DNA of 64,000 bases from E44-bin32 sp034430615 (GTDB lineage Bacteria > Chloroflexota > Anaerolineae > Anaerolineales > E44-bin32): NCBI GenBank assembly GCA_034430615.1, contig DAOUEJ010000026.1, positions 1 through 64,000 on the forward strand, written 5' to 3'. Below the pieces are notes generated by a model. That model had not been told where the DNA came from. It was given only the letters and a program-made list of their open reading frames with translations, and did no database searches. A program made the translations under genes and the position numbers. Below are positions 1 to 9,108 of the stretch, one piece after another. Within the stretch, counting starts at the first letter, position 1, and every line of letters starts with the position of its first letter.

Positions 1-76
1 AGTATGGTTCTTCGAACGGACATTTTTTACCTTCTCAAATCGCCTTGAACGTACCGACAGGCTAGCTCTGCTGGCC

Positions 77-727
77 TTAGCTTGGAGCATCCATCAACCG
101 GTATGCTATGTCCAAAGCAGACATCGCATCCTCGGCATAGCCGTCGGCCCCAATCTCCTTCGCATAACCCGCAGTGACGGGTGCACCACCTATCATGACC
201 TTGACCCTCTCCCTCAGTCCAGCCTCCTCTAGTGCTTCAATCAATTTCTTCTGCTGGGTCATGGTGGTGGTGAGCAAGGCCGATGCACCGACAATATCCG
301 CATCGATCTCTCTAACTGCTGCAATAAATTCCTCGGCAGAATTGTCAACCCCGATATCCATGACCCTGAAACCATTGGCACTCAGGATGATTCCGACGAG
401 TGTCTTTCCGATCTCGTGCAGATCACCTTGGACCGTCCCAAGCACAACTTTACCCACCACTTTCCGCTGCTGGCCCTCCAGCAACGCGGGTTCAAGGATC
501 TTCAGGGCAGTTTTCATCGCACCAGCACCCATGATCAACTCTGGCAAGAAATATTCACCCTGCGAAAACAACTCCCCTACCCTCTGAATACCCTTGACCA
601 GCCCCTGGTCGATACACGCAAGCGGGTCGATCCCCTCCTCCAACGCCTGTCGGGCCAGGTTTTCGGCGGTTTCGGCTTCACCATCAACAACAGCCTGAGC
701 AAGTTTGCTAAAAAGCTCTATGGACAT
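77..727 (-). CDS. Corrinoid (B12)-binding protein of a methyltransferase system
   Basis: This is a two-domain cobalamin-binding protein of the MtbC/MtaC/MetH-like family that carries a methyl-corrinoid between methyltransferases. An N-terminal helical cap (about residues 5-85) precedes a Rossmann B12 domain (about 90-215). The D-x-H-x-x-G cobalt-ligand signature is visible as DLHEIGK; it is followed by a Ser/Thr-rich SALLTTTM segment and a GGAPVT motif. I prefer the ATG at 727 over the ATG six bases upstream, because AAGGAG then sits 6 nt before it; the upstream ATG would abut the Shine-Dalgarno. The length of 216 aa is normal for the family. No partner methyltransferase is in view, because the window edge lies just downstream, so the substrate cannot be named. 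Confidence 0.88.
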   Translation of the reverse strand: MSIELFSKLAQAVVDGEAETAENLARQALEEGIDPLACIDQGLVKGIQRVGELFSQGEYFLPELIMGAGAMKTALKILEPALLEGQQRKVVGKVVLGTVQGDLHEIGKTLVGIILSANGFRVMDIGVDNSAEEFIAAVREIDADIVGASALLTTTMTQQKKLIEALEEAGLRERVKVMIGGAPVTAGYAKEIGADGYAEDAMSALDIAYRLMDAPS

Positions 728-733
728 GTACAT

Positions 734-1282
734 CTCCTTGGGATAGTCGCGCGTTCATTGGAATATCCGTATCCTATCTCCTGATCCCGGCGTAGGTTTA
801 CTGCAGAGAGTAGATGATCTTGCTATTGATATTATCCACCACAACCCTCAGTTTCACGAATATCGTTCTTGTGTTAACTTCAATATTCTGCGACAGTCCT
901 ATATTGTCCATTAATCGCTCGCTTCGGTTTTGTCTCTGCTTATTTGATGTTGAGACGATGCCCAGGATAGCTATTAATTTCCCGGGCTGGCGGACTTCTG
1001 AGTGCCCGGCACCGACAGGATCTAGTGCCAGCCTTGAAAATGAGACCTCAGAATCTCAAACCAAAGTCAGAAGGCAGGATGGTGTCGCTCGGTTGCGCAT
1101 CAAAGGTTACCAGCTTTCGGATATCATGCAGTGGAGATGCAAGCGTAATTCGTAACTATCCCGATCCAATGATTTATGAACCTCAGCGTCGAACAGAGTC
1201 CTGGCGCGAGGAGGCCGGGTAAGTTGCGACGCAGTGCGTTTCGATGAGTGTACGATTTTGAAAACGAAGTCGGAGGATTGAA
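734..1282. other. Intergenic region of about 550 bp, no supported gene
   Basis: This stretch separates the divergent corrinoid protein and rhodanese gene. The open frames here (for example 814-1155 on plus) have no recognisable domain and no good ribosome site. I see no cobalamin riboswitch core, rRNA or tRNA. The last bases hold the rhodanese ribosome site (CGGAGGA at 1271-1277). Confidence 0.5.
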
Positions 1283-1732
1283 GTGGATCAACACACCAGG
1301 AATTTCACACCGAGCAAGAACTTTCAGGGGATACAAGCTATCCTTCTCTGGGCTGGGATCTTGCTCCTCACGGCCGCGTTCGTCGCTTGCAGCCCGGCGG
1401 TCCAGGTAGATGCGCCTCAGGCCACATCGCAGCTCATCAGCCCCTCTGACTATGTCGACTTGTTCGGTAACGATCCAGCACATGTTCTGATCGACGTCCG
1501 CACATCGGAGGAGTTTGCTTCCGGGCATATCACCGGTGCGATCAACATCGCGGTTGATGAGCTGTCTTCACGCCTGGCGGAGGTGCCGGGCGATCAACCC
1601 ATCATCGTTTACTGCCGATCCGGGAACCGAAGCACGATAGCGGCGAGCATCTTGATCGAAGCCGGATATGCTCCCGTTTACGATCTTGGCGGAATCCAGT
1701 ATTGGATTGCGCAGGGCTTGCCGATCGAGTGA
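1283..1732 (+). CDS. Rhodanese-domain lipoprotein
   Basis: This is a single-domain rhodanese-like sulfurtransferase anchored outside the membrane. The N-terminus has a hydrophobic stretch (about residues 20-36) ending in a lipobox-like FVAC, so Cys36 is probably lipidated. The rhodanese domain spans about 50-148. It contains the LIDVRTSEEFASGHITGA segment and the active-site loop CRSGNRS, whose Cys is the persulfide-forming residue. The start is GTG at 1283 with CGGAGGA upstream. It stands alone between divergent or convergent neighbours. The sulfur acceptor is unknown. Confidence 0.88.
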   Translation: MDQHTRNFTPSKNFQGIQAILLWAGILLLTAAFVACSPAVQVDAPQATSQLISPSDYVDLFGNDPAHVLIDVRTSEEFASGHITGAINIAVDELSSRLAEVPGDQPIIVYCRSGNRSTIAASILIEAGYAPVYDLGGIQYWIAQGLPIE

Positions 1733-1805
1733 TCACTACGCCAGGTGAGACACTCAGCCTTCGCTGCTGGCCATGCCCGATCAGGGTTCAGACCGGCAGC
1801 AATTT

Positions 1806-2294
1806 TTATACGTCCAGGATCTCAACGGCCATGCTAGCCAGATCTACGAGCGCCAGGGTGCTGCGTCCATTCATGCCCATCATCTCGCCGGGATTGAGCA
1901 AGGTGCATCCTTTAATTTCCGCTTGGTGCAAGGTATGATCATGACCGTAACAGACCAGGTCGTACGAGCCTGATTTCGCTAAATCGCGCGCTATCTCCGG
2001 ATAGTGATTCATCGCAATTCGGGCACCACCCAGTTCTAGTTGTGCGATCATCCCGTGTAATGTCACACTCGGAAAGGAAGCGGCCACGCGCGAGATCGAC
2101 CATGGATCACCATCATTATTCCCCCAGACGATGTGCAGCGGACGATCGCCGATCGTGTCCACCAGACGCTTTATGACGAACGGAGAACATAGATCTCCAC
2201 AATGCAGCACCACCTCAGCCCGCTGGAGATGGGGGGCGGCCGCCTCGATTTTCCAGATGTTGTCATGACTGTCACTGAGCACTGCAACCAGCAT
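1806..2294 (-). CDS. YfcE/MJ0936-type metallophosphoesterase
   Basis: This is a small calcineurin-like phosphoesterase of 162 aa. All metal-binding motifs are present in order: DSH near residue 8, GD in HCGDL, GNND, NHYP and GHDH. This matches the YfcE/MJ0936 phosphodiesterase family, which usually shows manganese-dependent phosphodiesterase activity in vitro; the natural substrate is unclear. The ATG has AGGAG 8 nt upstream. A promoter with TATAAT lies 30 bp upstream (see the separate entry). The gene is monocistronic and converges with the rhodanese gene. Confidence 0.9.
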   Translation of the reverse strand: MLVAVLSDSHDNIWKIEAAAPHLQRAEVVLHCGDLCSPFVIKRLVDTIGDRPLHIVWGNNDGDPWSISRVAASFPSVTLHGMIAQLELGGARIAMNHYPEIARDLAKSGSYDLVCYGHDHTLHQAEIKGCTLLNPGEMMGMNGRSTLALVDLASMAVEILDV

Positions 2295-2323
2295 GATCCT
2301 TGCTCCTGAATTCGACTTTTTGC

Positions 2324-2351
2324 ATTATATGCCAGAATAATTGAGCGTAAA
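2324..2351 (-). promoter_or_regulatory. Promoter of the metallophosphoesterase gene
   Basis: On the minus strand TTTACG (2346-2351) and a perfect TATAAT (2324-2329) are separated by 16 bp. Transcription would start near 2316, giving a short leader to the ATG at 2294. Confidence 0.55.
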
Positions 2352-2497
2352 TCCGCAAGTACCGCAAGTTAATATACTGTTCTGACACCGGGTCTGCGCC
2401 CCGTAATCCAACAACATTGATTTATTAGGTGTGTGCCCGCCGAGAACTCACCGCTTCCCTCAATCGCACCCTCTAACTTTTCGTTTAGTTAAACGTC

Positions 2498-3991
2498 TTA
2501 TCTCTGTATCCGATCGTAGTGCTGGTTAAGCTGCAGTAAGTGATCCGCCAACTCACTCGTTAAAGCACCCGGCTCCATGCGCCAGGTCCAGTTGCCTGTG
2601 CTCGTTCCTGGATAGTTCATGCGGGCCTGCTCCCCTAAACCAAGCATGTCCTGGAATGGGGCGATAGCCCACGACGCACGCGAGGACCAGATGGCATGCA
2701 GCATCGCTTCGACGACCTGCTCATCCGTGCAGGCCAGGTACTCACGGGTGAAGGCTTGCAGCTCGTCACTGGCCCGCTGGAACCAGCCCCGGCTTGTATT
2801 GTTATCGTGCGTTCCCGTATACGCTGCGCAGTTTTCAGGATAATGAAGCGGCAGGTCCGGGCTTGACAGGCCGCCCTCCAGGCCGAATTGAAGCACCTTC
2901 ATCCCCGGAAGCCCATAGCGGTCACGCAGGGCATCGACCTCTGCCGTAATGATCCCCAGGTCCTCGGCCAGGATTGGCAGTGGGGCTTGCATTCCTTCCA
3001 GCGCGTCGAGCAGCTCGGCTCCGGGCCCAGCGACCCAGCGACCGATGACTGCGGTCTCAGAGTCCCCGGGGATCTCCCAATAAGCCTCGAAACCGCGGAA
3101 ATGGTCCAGGCGGACGATGTCCACCAGCTTCAACGCCGACCGCAAACGTGCCTTCCACCAGCTAAAACCGTTCTCCCGCATGCGGTCCCATGCGTAGAGC
3201 GGATTCCCCCAACGCTGACCGGTTTCCGAGAAGTAATCGGGTGGGACTCCCGCCACCACGGTCGGATTTCCTTCGTCATCGAGCAGGAAAAGATCGGGGT
3301 GTGCCCAAACATCCGACGAATCGTGCGCGACAAAGATCGGCATATCGCCAATCAGCGTAATACCCCGAGCGCGGGCTGAAATACGGAGCTGCTGCCATTG
3401 TTGGAAAAAAAGGAACTGCAGCGCTTTTACCCGTTCGATACCGGCTTGATGCTCACCCACCAGCCCTTCTAACGCACCTGCATCTCGCTCAGCCAGCCCG
3501 ACTGGCCACGCCGGCCAGGGTGCACCCTGCTGCAGCCTTTTAATCAACACGAAGACAGCATAGTGATCCAACCAACTCGCTTCTGCTTCGCAAAACGTGT
3601 AGTAGGACTTCATGATCTGGTTGTCAGGCTGGGCCAGAAATCGATCAGCCGCCAGATTCAGGAGTTCCGTCTTCCAGGGGATCACCAGGCCGAAATCGAT
3701 CTGCTCACCCCAATCTGGGATTGACTCAATATCGCTCGCTTCCAGGAATCCGTCTTTAAGCAAACCATCGATGTCAATCAACAATGGATTGCCAGCAAAA
3801 GCTGAAAGGCTCTGATAGGGGGAGTCCCCGTACCCTGTTGGGCCAAGGGGCAGCATCTGCCATAAGCGCATCCCGGCTGAATGCAGCCAATCCATCCATG
3901 TGATGGCAGATTGACCGATCTCCCCGCACCCATATAGCCCCGGGAGAGAGGTTGGATGGAGCAGAATGCCGCCTGCCCGTGCCTTGATCAC
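2498..3991 (-). CDS. malQ: 4-alpha-glucanotransferase (amylomaltase)
   Basis: This is a GH77 amylomaltase that transfers maltodextrin segments between glucans in the cytoplasm. Visible motifs include GILLHPTSLPG at the N-terminus, the VRLDHFRGF block with the nucleophile Asp, ILAEDLGI with the acid/base Glu, and YTGTHDNNT. The open frame extends up to 4066, which would overlap glycogen synthase by 62 nt with no ribosome site. The GTG at 3991, 13 nt after the glgA stop, gives the usual N-terminus and a length of 497 aa. It is the last gene of the GH57 branching enzyme-glgA-malQ operon. The start is the least certain part. Confidence 0.9.
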   Translation of the reverse strand: MIKARAGGILLHPTSLPGLYGCGEIGQSAITWMDWLHSAGMRLWQMLPLGPTGYGDSPYQSLSAFAGNPLLIDIDGLLKDGFLEASDIESIPDWGEQIDFGLVIPWKTELLNLAADRFLAQPDNQIMKSYYTFCEAEASWLDHYAVFVLIKRLQQGAPWPAWPVGLAERDAGALEGLVGEHQAGIERVKALQFLFFQQWQQLRISARARGITLIGDMPIFVAHDSSDVWAHPDLFLLDDEGNPTVVAGVPPDYFSETGQRWGNPLYAWDRMRENGFSWWKARLRSALKLVDIVRLDHFRGFEAYWEIPGDSETAVIGRWVAGPGAELLDALEGMQAPLPILAEDLGIITAEVDALRDRYGLPGMKVLQFGLEGGLSSPDLPLHYPENCAAYTGTHDNNTSRGWFQRASDELQAFTREYLACTDEQVVEAMLHAIWSSRASWAIAPFQDMLGLGEQARMNYPGTSTGNWTWRMEPGALTSELADHLLQLNQHYDRIQR

Positions 3992-4004
3992 GGCCGCCCG
4001 GGCA

Positions 4005-5432
4005 TCAGATACCAAGAGAGCGACTCGCCTTCTCGTAGAGTTGAACATAGGAACGGGCTGAGGCATCCCAGGAATGATCGCGTCTCATACCTCTCACCTG
4101 GAGTTCACGCCAAATATCATGCTTGCGGAATACTATGATTGCCCGGCGCAGTGCCGCTGCGAATGCGTCCGGATCTTCATCTTCAAAGGTGAACCCGACC
4201 CCCCCTGGATCAACATCGACATCCTGGACGGTGTCCTTTAACCCCCCCGTTGATCTGACCACCGGCACAGCACCGTACCGCATCCCGATCAGCTGCGCCA
4301 GGCCGCAGGGTTCATAGCGGGAGGGGATCAGGATCAGGTCACATCCAGCGTAAATCTGGCGTGAGAGCAGAGGGTCGAACTTCTGCAGGAATCGGACGCG
4401 ATCGGGGAAACGGTCAGCCAACGTCTGGCAGAGCTGTTCCAGGCGCTGGTCGCCCGTCCCGAGCAATACAAACTGCCAGGGAAGATCAACGATTTGTGCC
4501 AGGGCTTCAAGCGCGAGGTCGACCCCCTTCTGGTAATCGAGGCGGGTGATCATCCCCATCAGTGGGCCTGCCGTTTCTGGTAACCCGAGCGTCTTTCGGA
4601 GATGCGCGGTGTCCTGGCTGCGTATCTCTACGGTCGTGGTGTCAAACTGCGCGCTGATATTTCCATCGATCGCCGGGTCCCAAACACTGTAATCGATCCC
4701 ATTCAAGATCCCGACCAGACGATCTCGACGTGCCGAAATTAGACGCTCGAGGCCGCTGCCGTATCGTTCGGTCTGGATTTCCTTTGCATAAGTCGGGCTC
4801 ACCGTCGACAACCAATCAGCGGCAGCGATGCCAGCCGCAAGAGGCAAGCGCCGAGCCCAATCCGGGAGAGCGGGATGCACTGTACTTGGTACATCATAGT
4901 CATCAAGTGCCGTTTCGCTTCCAATCCCCAGGTAAGGCAGGTTGTGGATCGTCAGTAGGGAAGCCACACTCGTCCACACTCCGCCCTCCTCTCTCAGCTG
5001 GCGGAGCTTGGAGACTGCTGGTGCGGCATGCCAGTCGTGAGCATGAAGCAATGCGGGGTTCCACTCGTAGGCCTCACAAGCGATCAGCGCTGCGAGAGAA
5101 GTGAAGACATATTTGTCTGCATCCCGAGCAGGATCGCTGTATACGCCAGGAGCCGATCGCACAGGATCGCCATCGACAAGCCAGTAGTGAACCCCCTCGT
5201 ACTCAAGTTCAAATAGTTCTGCTGTAACGGATCCTTCACGGTGGGGAACAGGAAAATGAGGCAGTGGTTCGAGTTGGTAATCACTACGCTTGATCGTTGA
5301 GTGCAGCGGCAAGACTACCCGCGGCTCGACACCCTCCCGTATGAGCGCGCGCGGAAGCTCCCCGGCGACGTCTGCCAGCCCTCCCACTTTGGCCAATGGC
5401 GTGGCTTCAGCAGCGATGAAGAGCACTTTCAC
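4005..5432 (-). CDS. glgA: Glycogen synthase (ADP-glucose or UDP-glucose, GT5)
   Basis: This is a GT5 starch/glycogen synthase that elongates alpha-1,4-glucan from a nucleotide-glucose donor. The N-terminal KVGGL motif (nucleotide-sugar binding) and the C-terminal EPCGLAQLIGMRYG block of the GT-B fold are intact. The frame can be extended to a GTG at 5444. The GTG at 5432 forms a GTGA overlap with the upstream branching-enzyme stop and gives the standard VKVLFIAAEATP start (475 aa), so I use it. It is translationally coupled to the GH57 branching enzyme, which supports a glycogen-synthesis role. No glgC is in the window. Confidence 0.93.
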   Translation of the reverse strand: MKVLFIAAEATPLAKVGGLADVAGELPRALIREGVEPRVVLPLHSTIKRSDYQLEPLPHFPVPHREGSVTAELFELEYEGVHYWLVDGDPVRSAPGVYSDPARDADKYVFTSLAALIACEAYEWNPALLHAHDWHAAPAVSKLRQLREEGGVWTSVASLLTIHNLPYLGIGSETALDDYDVPSTVHPALPDWARRLPLAAGIAAADWLSTVSPTYAKEIQTERYGSGLERLISARRDRLVGILNGIDYSVWDPAIDGNISAQFDTTTVEIRSQDTAHLRKTLGLPETAGPLMGMITRLDYQKGVDLALEALAQIVDLPWQFVLLGTGDQRLEQLCQTLADRFPDRVRFLQKFDPLLSRQIYAGCDLILIPSRYEPCGLAQLIGMRYGAVPVVRSTGGLKDTVQDVDVDPGGVGFTFEDEDPDAFAAALRRAIIVFRKHDIWRELQVRGMRRDHSWDASARSYVQLYEKASRSLGI

Positions 5433-7084
5433 GCGCTGAACCACCCTGACTGAATTTCAGGGAAGATCTTATCTTTCTCCCATATCAATTCGACCGTGGG
5501 TAGGAAACCTATGCCCTTCTCCAGCCCATCGAGCAGGGTATAAAACCGTTCAACGTGGCCTCGGAAGCGTTCGGACGCATATTCCCGGGCCTGCCCCGTG
5601 GTCACCAGGAAGGGCCAATCTGATGATTGCAGCAGGAGCAGCTCGCGGGCCGCCTGGTTCAACGTAATACGCTGCCATTCTTCGGGTGCAGGGAGGAACT
5701 GCAGCGCAACCTCAAAGCGGGCCTCCGCAGCATGGATGATCGGCCACATCCAGCGTGTCTCATCGTTATCCCAGACGAAATGATTTCCACCGGCCCCCCA
5801 GGAGCCTTCCGGCAAATTAAGAGAGATACGCGGCGGATGATGATCCAGATACCCTATGGCGGTCTCGACTTCGACCTCCGGCATCCGGGAAAATTTCCTC
5901 AGAACTGCCTCCAACCAGGTCACGCCTTCGAACCACCAGTGTCCGAACAACTCGGTATCGAAATTGGCGCAGATCAGGCCTGGCTCACCACTCTCGCTGG
6001 CATATTTCTCGAGTTCGGTTTTCACCAAATTTACAAAGTGCTCGGCATGCATCTGGACCTTTCCTGCCGCCCAGTCAGGTTGGTAAGGTTCCTTCTGCGC
6101 CAGGTCAACACCCGATCCTGTCACTCGCCAGTACTGCAACCCTGAGAGACCATCCTTTTTATGGAATTCTCGGTAATCAAAATCACCTGGATAGCCCCAA
6201 TCCGCGCTCCAAACTTGAAGCCCGGTCGTGTTGTTGCGCCCCATAACTGCAACCGAGGAAGCACCGACATAGTAAGGCTGAAAGGTTGATGCAGGCTGCT
6301 CGGGCTCCACATCGCTGAACGGTACCAAATAGCGGCGGACCACATCTCCATATGGCCCAGAGACCTCACCAGCCGCAACGCCGACCGGGCGACCACCCTC
6401 GATCATATGGGTTTCGGCAAAGAAAAGCTCAAATCCGTTAGCTCCCAACCAATATTCCAAACCGGCCCGTACGCGCCCATCTTCTTCTCGATAGGCCGGG
6501 CGGTAGGCACATTCAGGCAGCCAGATGGCCCGTGGTTTCCGCCCGAAATGCCGTTCGTAACTGTGGACAGCCGTTGCCAGCTGCAGGTTGATCGATTCAT
6601 CCTTTTCGAGCAGGGGCAGATACCCGTGTGTGGCAGCACAGCTTATAATCTCGATCAGGCCTTGATCCTGCAATGCCTTGAAGGCCGGTACCAGATTTCG
6701 CTGGTAGGCATGCTCAAACTGATGAAGGGTATGCCGATACCAGTCCCGGTAGAAGAGTGCCAGCTGGACGAATTCTTCCGATGCCTCGCTCTCAAAACGG
6801 GTGATGTCGTCCTCAGCGGCTTCGATCCGGTCTTTCACGAAGGTGATGAAATTCTCCTGCACATCCGCATCAGCAAGTTGCTCGAGCAGGATGGGGGTTA
6901 GCGAGAGGGTGAGCTTACAATGGACGCCCTCATCACGCAGCCTGTTGAGGGCATCAAGAAGCGGAATGTACGTTTCAGCTGCCGCCTCATGCAGCCACTC
7001 CTCTCCATGTGGCCAGCGCCCAGCCTTACGGGCATAAGGCAGGTGGGAGTGCAAGACAAATGTAAAGGCACCTTCTGGGGTCAT
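5429..7084 (-). CDS. GH57 1,4-alpha-glucan branching enzyme
   Basis: This is a GH57 enzyme of the branching type, which introduces alpha-1,6 branches into glycogen. The first GH57 motif is HSHLPYARKAG. The nucleophile region is WLPECAYRPAY (Glu), and the acid/base region is FDTELFGHWWFEG (Asp). The family-typical helical C-terminal domain follows, with tryptophan-rich GGNHFVWDNDE. The open frame starts at 7204, but the first 40 codons are low-complexity and overlap a hairpin. The ATG at 7084 with CGAGG upstream gives a normal 551 aa protein. It is first in the operon with glgA and malQ. Confidence 0.9.
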   Translation of the reverse strand: MTPEGAFTFVLHSHLPYARKAGRWPHGEEWLHEAAAETYIPLLDALNRLRDEGVHCKLTLSLTPILLEQLADADVQENFITFVKDRIEAAEDDITRFESEASEEFVQLALFYRDWYRHTLHQFEHAYQRNLVPAFKALQDQGLIEIISCAATHGYLPLLEKDESINLQLATAVHSYERHFGRKPRAIWLPECAYRPAYREEDGRVRAGLEYWLGANGFELFFAETHMIEGGRPVGVAAGEVSGPYGDVVRRYLVPFSDVEPEQPASTFQPYYVGASSVAVMGRNNTTGLQVWSADWGYPGDFDYREFHKKDGLSGLQYWRVTGSGVDLAQKEPYQPDWAAGKVQMHAEHFVNLVKTELEKYASESGEPGLICANFDTELFGHWWFEGVTWLEAVLRKFSRMPEVEVETAIGYLDHHPPRISLNLPEGSWGAGGNHFVWDNDETRWMWPIIHAAEARFEVALQFLPAPEEWQRITLNQAARELLLLQSSDWPFLVTTGQAREYASERFRGHVERFYTLLDGLEKGIGFLPTVELIWEKDKIFPEIQSGWFSA

Positions 7085-7166
7085 GATAACCTCGGGAGTT
7101 ACGATTCGAATGCAGTGGTCATCCATTGTAGCAGAGAGCAGAAACTGGACAGGACAGCGGTTGGAG

Positions 7167-7197
7167 CAGCACGGGCCGCCAGTGGCGGCCCGTGCTG
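7167..7197 (-). terminator. GC-rich hairpin after etfA
   Basis: A perfect 14-bp inverted repeat (arms 7167-7180 and 7184-7197, 3-nt loop) lies 24 nt after the etfA stop on the minus strand. There is no T-run, so it may stop transcription with Rho or protect the 3' end. Confidence 0.6.
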
Positions 7198-7220
7198 AGT
7201 ACAAGATCTATTCGTCGAGG

Positions 7221-8258
7221 CTATCTGCCCAAGCGTTCTTTGAGCGCCAGGTTAAACGCCGGGACGATGCTGTGCAGGTCGCCAACAACGCCGAACCGGG
7301 CCAGCTTGAAGATCGGGGCATCCGGGTCTTTATTGATGGCCACTATGGTCTTCGCCGTCCGCATGCCAGCCAGGTGCTGGATCGCACCGGAAATCCCGCA
7401 TGCAACGTATAAGTCTGGTGCGACGACTTTCCCCGTTTGCCCTACCTGGTGGGCGTAGGTAATGTAGGCGGCGTCTACGGCCGCTCGGCTGGCTCCGACT
7501 GCACCCCCAAGTGTGCGCGCCAGGTCCTCGATTAGCTTGAAGCCTTGTTGGGCGCGCCAGATTTCTTGTTCCTTCTCATCGGTGATACCGGCAGGCGGTT
7601 CTAGGCCAGGGTTGTTCGATACCCCCCGTCCCCCGGATACGATTACGGCCGCATCCGTCAGGCTGACTCCACCTTCAGAAGCGGAGTAACCCATCACCTC
7701 GGTCGTGGTGGCCTTGAGCTCTACTGGAACCTTCGTAACCTCGCCTGTACGTGCTGAATCTGCTTCGGGCTTCGGGAATGCCCGGCTGCGGAGGGTGATG
7801 ATCAGCGGTCGGTCACCAACGGCGACAATCTTTGTGAGCAGCTTGCCGGCATAGATCGGCCGGGTAGCGAGGATGCGGTTGTCCTTAACTTCAATTGCGA
7901 TCACATCTGGTGCCACACCCGCTTTGAGATCGACCGCGACCATCGCCGCTAGCTCGCGCGTACGGCCCGAGGTGGGCATGACCACCAAGTGCGCATCAGC
8001 AGCCACTCTCGAAAAAGCATCTGCATACGGTTCTGGCCGGAACTCAGCCAAAGCAGTGTCTTCAACGATGTGCGCCGCATCAGCGCCGTGTGCGATAGCC
8101 GCCTTGGCCAGCGCCTCCACCTCGGAGCCGAGAACCACTGCCAGGACAGATTGTCCGAGTTGATCAGCAACCACTCGAGCAGTTCCTACGGCTTCCCAGG
8201 ATGCAGGTAGAGCTTCACCCTTGAAGTGATCGATGTAAACAAATACATTTGCAGCCAT
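7221..8258 (-). CDS. etfA: Electron transfer flavoprotein alpha subunit
   Basis: This is the FAD-binding alpha subunit of ETF, which accepts electrons from acyl-CoA dehydrogenases. The conserved C-terminal FAD domain is clear: SGGRGV, GQTGKVVAPDLYVACGISGA, and INKDPDAPIFKLARFGVVGD. The start codon overlaps the etfB stop by one base (TGATG), so the two subunits are coupled. The length of 345 aa is usual. The upstream acyl-CoA dehydrogenase in the same direction is the likely electron donor. Dehydrogenase-ETF pairs of this kind serve fatty-acid or amino-acid degradation. Bifurcation is not indicated by anything I can see. Confidence 0.95.
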   Translation of the reverse strand: MAANVFVYIDHFKGEALPASWEAVGTARVVADQLGQSVLAVVLGSEVEALAKAAIAHGADAAHIVEDTALAEFRPEPYADAFSRVAADAHLVVMPTSGRTRELAAMVAVDLKAGVAPDVIAIEVKDNRILATRPIYAGKLLTKIVAVGDRPLIITLRSRAFPKPEADSARTGEVTKVPVELKATTTEVMGYSASEGGVSLTDAAVIVSGGRGVSNNPGLEPPAGITDEKEQEIWRAQQGFKLIEDLARTLGGAVGASRAAVDAAYITYAHQVGQTGKVVAPDLYVACGISGAIQHLAGMRTAKTIVAINKDPDAPIFKLARFGVVGDLHSIVPAFNLALKERLGR

Positions 8259-9040
8259 CAGATCACCTTCTCTTCCACTAAGCGATTGGCCAGGGCTGTT
8301 GCCTGGGCTGCGGGGGAATCACCCTCGATGAACTCACACTGAGTGTCCACCTTGGGAGGTGCGAAGATCTCAGGCCAGGAAATGGCAGCTTGAGGACTAT
8401 CTGCCAGTGCAAGATCAGATGCCCCCCAGATCGGGATTTCCGCCCGGGAGGCCTTGCGAATGCCCATAAAGGATGGGTATCGAGGTTCGTTGATCTCCTT
8501 TACCACACTCAGCACGGCAGGGAAAGTTGCAGAAACCTGCTGCCGCCCTTCATCCAGCATACGTTCGACCACGATTTTCTTCTCGCTGGGAGCCAGCTCA
8601 TCGATCTTGGCCACAAGGCTTAGCGCCGGCCAACCAAGTCGCCGGGCGACCTGCGAGCCGGTGATCCCGGTGTCGCTATCGACCGAAGCGCGGCCGAAGA
8701 AGACCAGGTCCACCTCCCCCACTTTCCTCACTCCCGCCGCGAGTACCTGGGAGACACCCAGCGAATCGAGCCCGGCAAAGGCAGGATCGCTGATCAAGAC
8801 GGCCTCATCGCAGCCCATCGCTAGCGCATGCTTAAGCGCCTCTCTGGCATCTTCCGGGCCCAGGCTGAGCGCGGTGACCGTCCCCCCATGATTTTCCTTT
8901 ATCTTGAGGGCCTCTTCCACGGCGTATTCATCCCAGGGGTTGATGACAAGCGGGGCTTCACCCCACGACACTTTGCCATCTTCCACCGTGACGGTGGCGG
9001 CCGTGTCAGGCGTCTGCTTGACACATACCAAGATATTCAA
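8258..9040 (-). CDS. etfB: Electron transfer flavoprotein beta subunit
   Basis: This is the beta subunit of ETF, binding AMP in most members. The N-terminus reads as NILVCVKQTPDTAATV, and the family signature DLVFFGRASVDSDTGITG is present around residue 115. The start is TTG, with AAGGAGG 5 nt upstream. It lies 68 nt after the acyl-CoA dehydrogenase stop and overlaps etfA by one base, so an acd-etfB-etfA operon is likely. Confidence 0.95.
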   Translation of the reverse strand: MNILVCVKQTPDTAATVTVEDGKVSWGEAPLVINPWDEYAVEEALKIKENHGGTVTALSLGPEDAREALKHALAMGCDEAVLISDPAFAGLDSLGVSQVLAAGVRKVGEVDLVFFGRASVDSDTGITGSQVARRLGWPALSLVAKIDELAPSEKKIVVERMLDEGRQQVSATFPAVLSVVKEINEPRYPSFMGIRKASRAEIPIWGASDLALADSPQAAISWPEIFAPPKVDTQCEFIEGDSPAAQATALANRLVEEKVI

Positions 9041-9108
9041 AACGGCCTCCTTTATGATGTAGGGTCAACGAGATTGCATTTATGAAGCTTCTTCTAACTC
9101 CGTATCTG

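Noticed and set aside
814..1155. 113-codon frame in the first intergenic region
   Set aside because: No ribosome site, no domain, and composition unlike the neighbours.
734..1282. Cobalamin riboswitch before the corrinoid gene
   Set aside because: The conserved B12-box core could not be found on either strand; the same holds for the nrdJ upstream region.
4005..4066. Upstream ATG starts of malQ at 4066 and 4048
   Set aside because: They would overlap glgA by 44-62 nt, lack ribosome sites and add residues not typical for the family.
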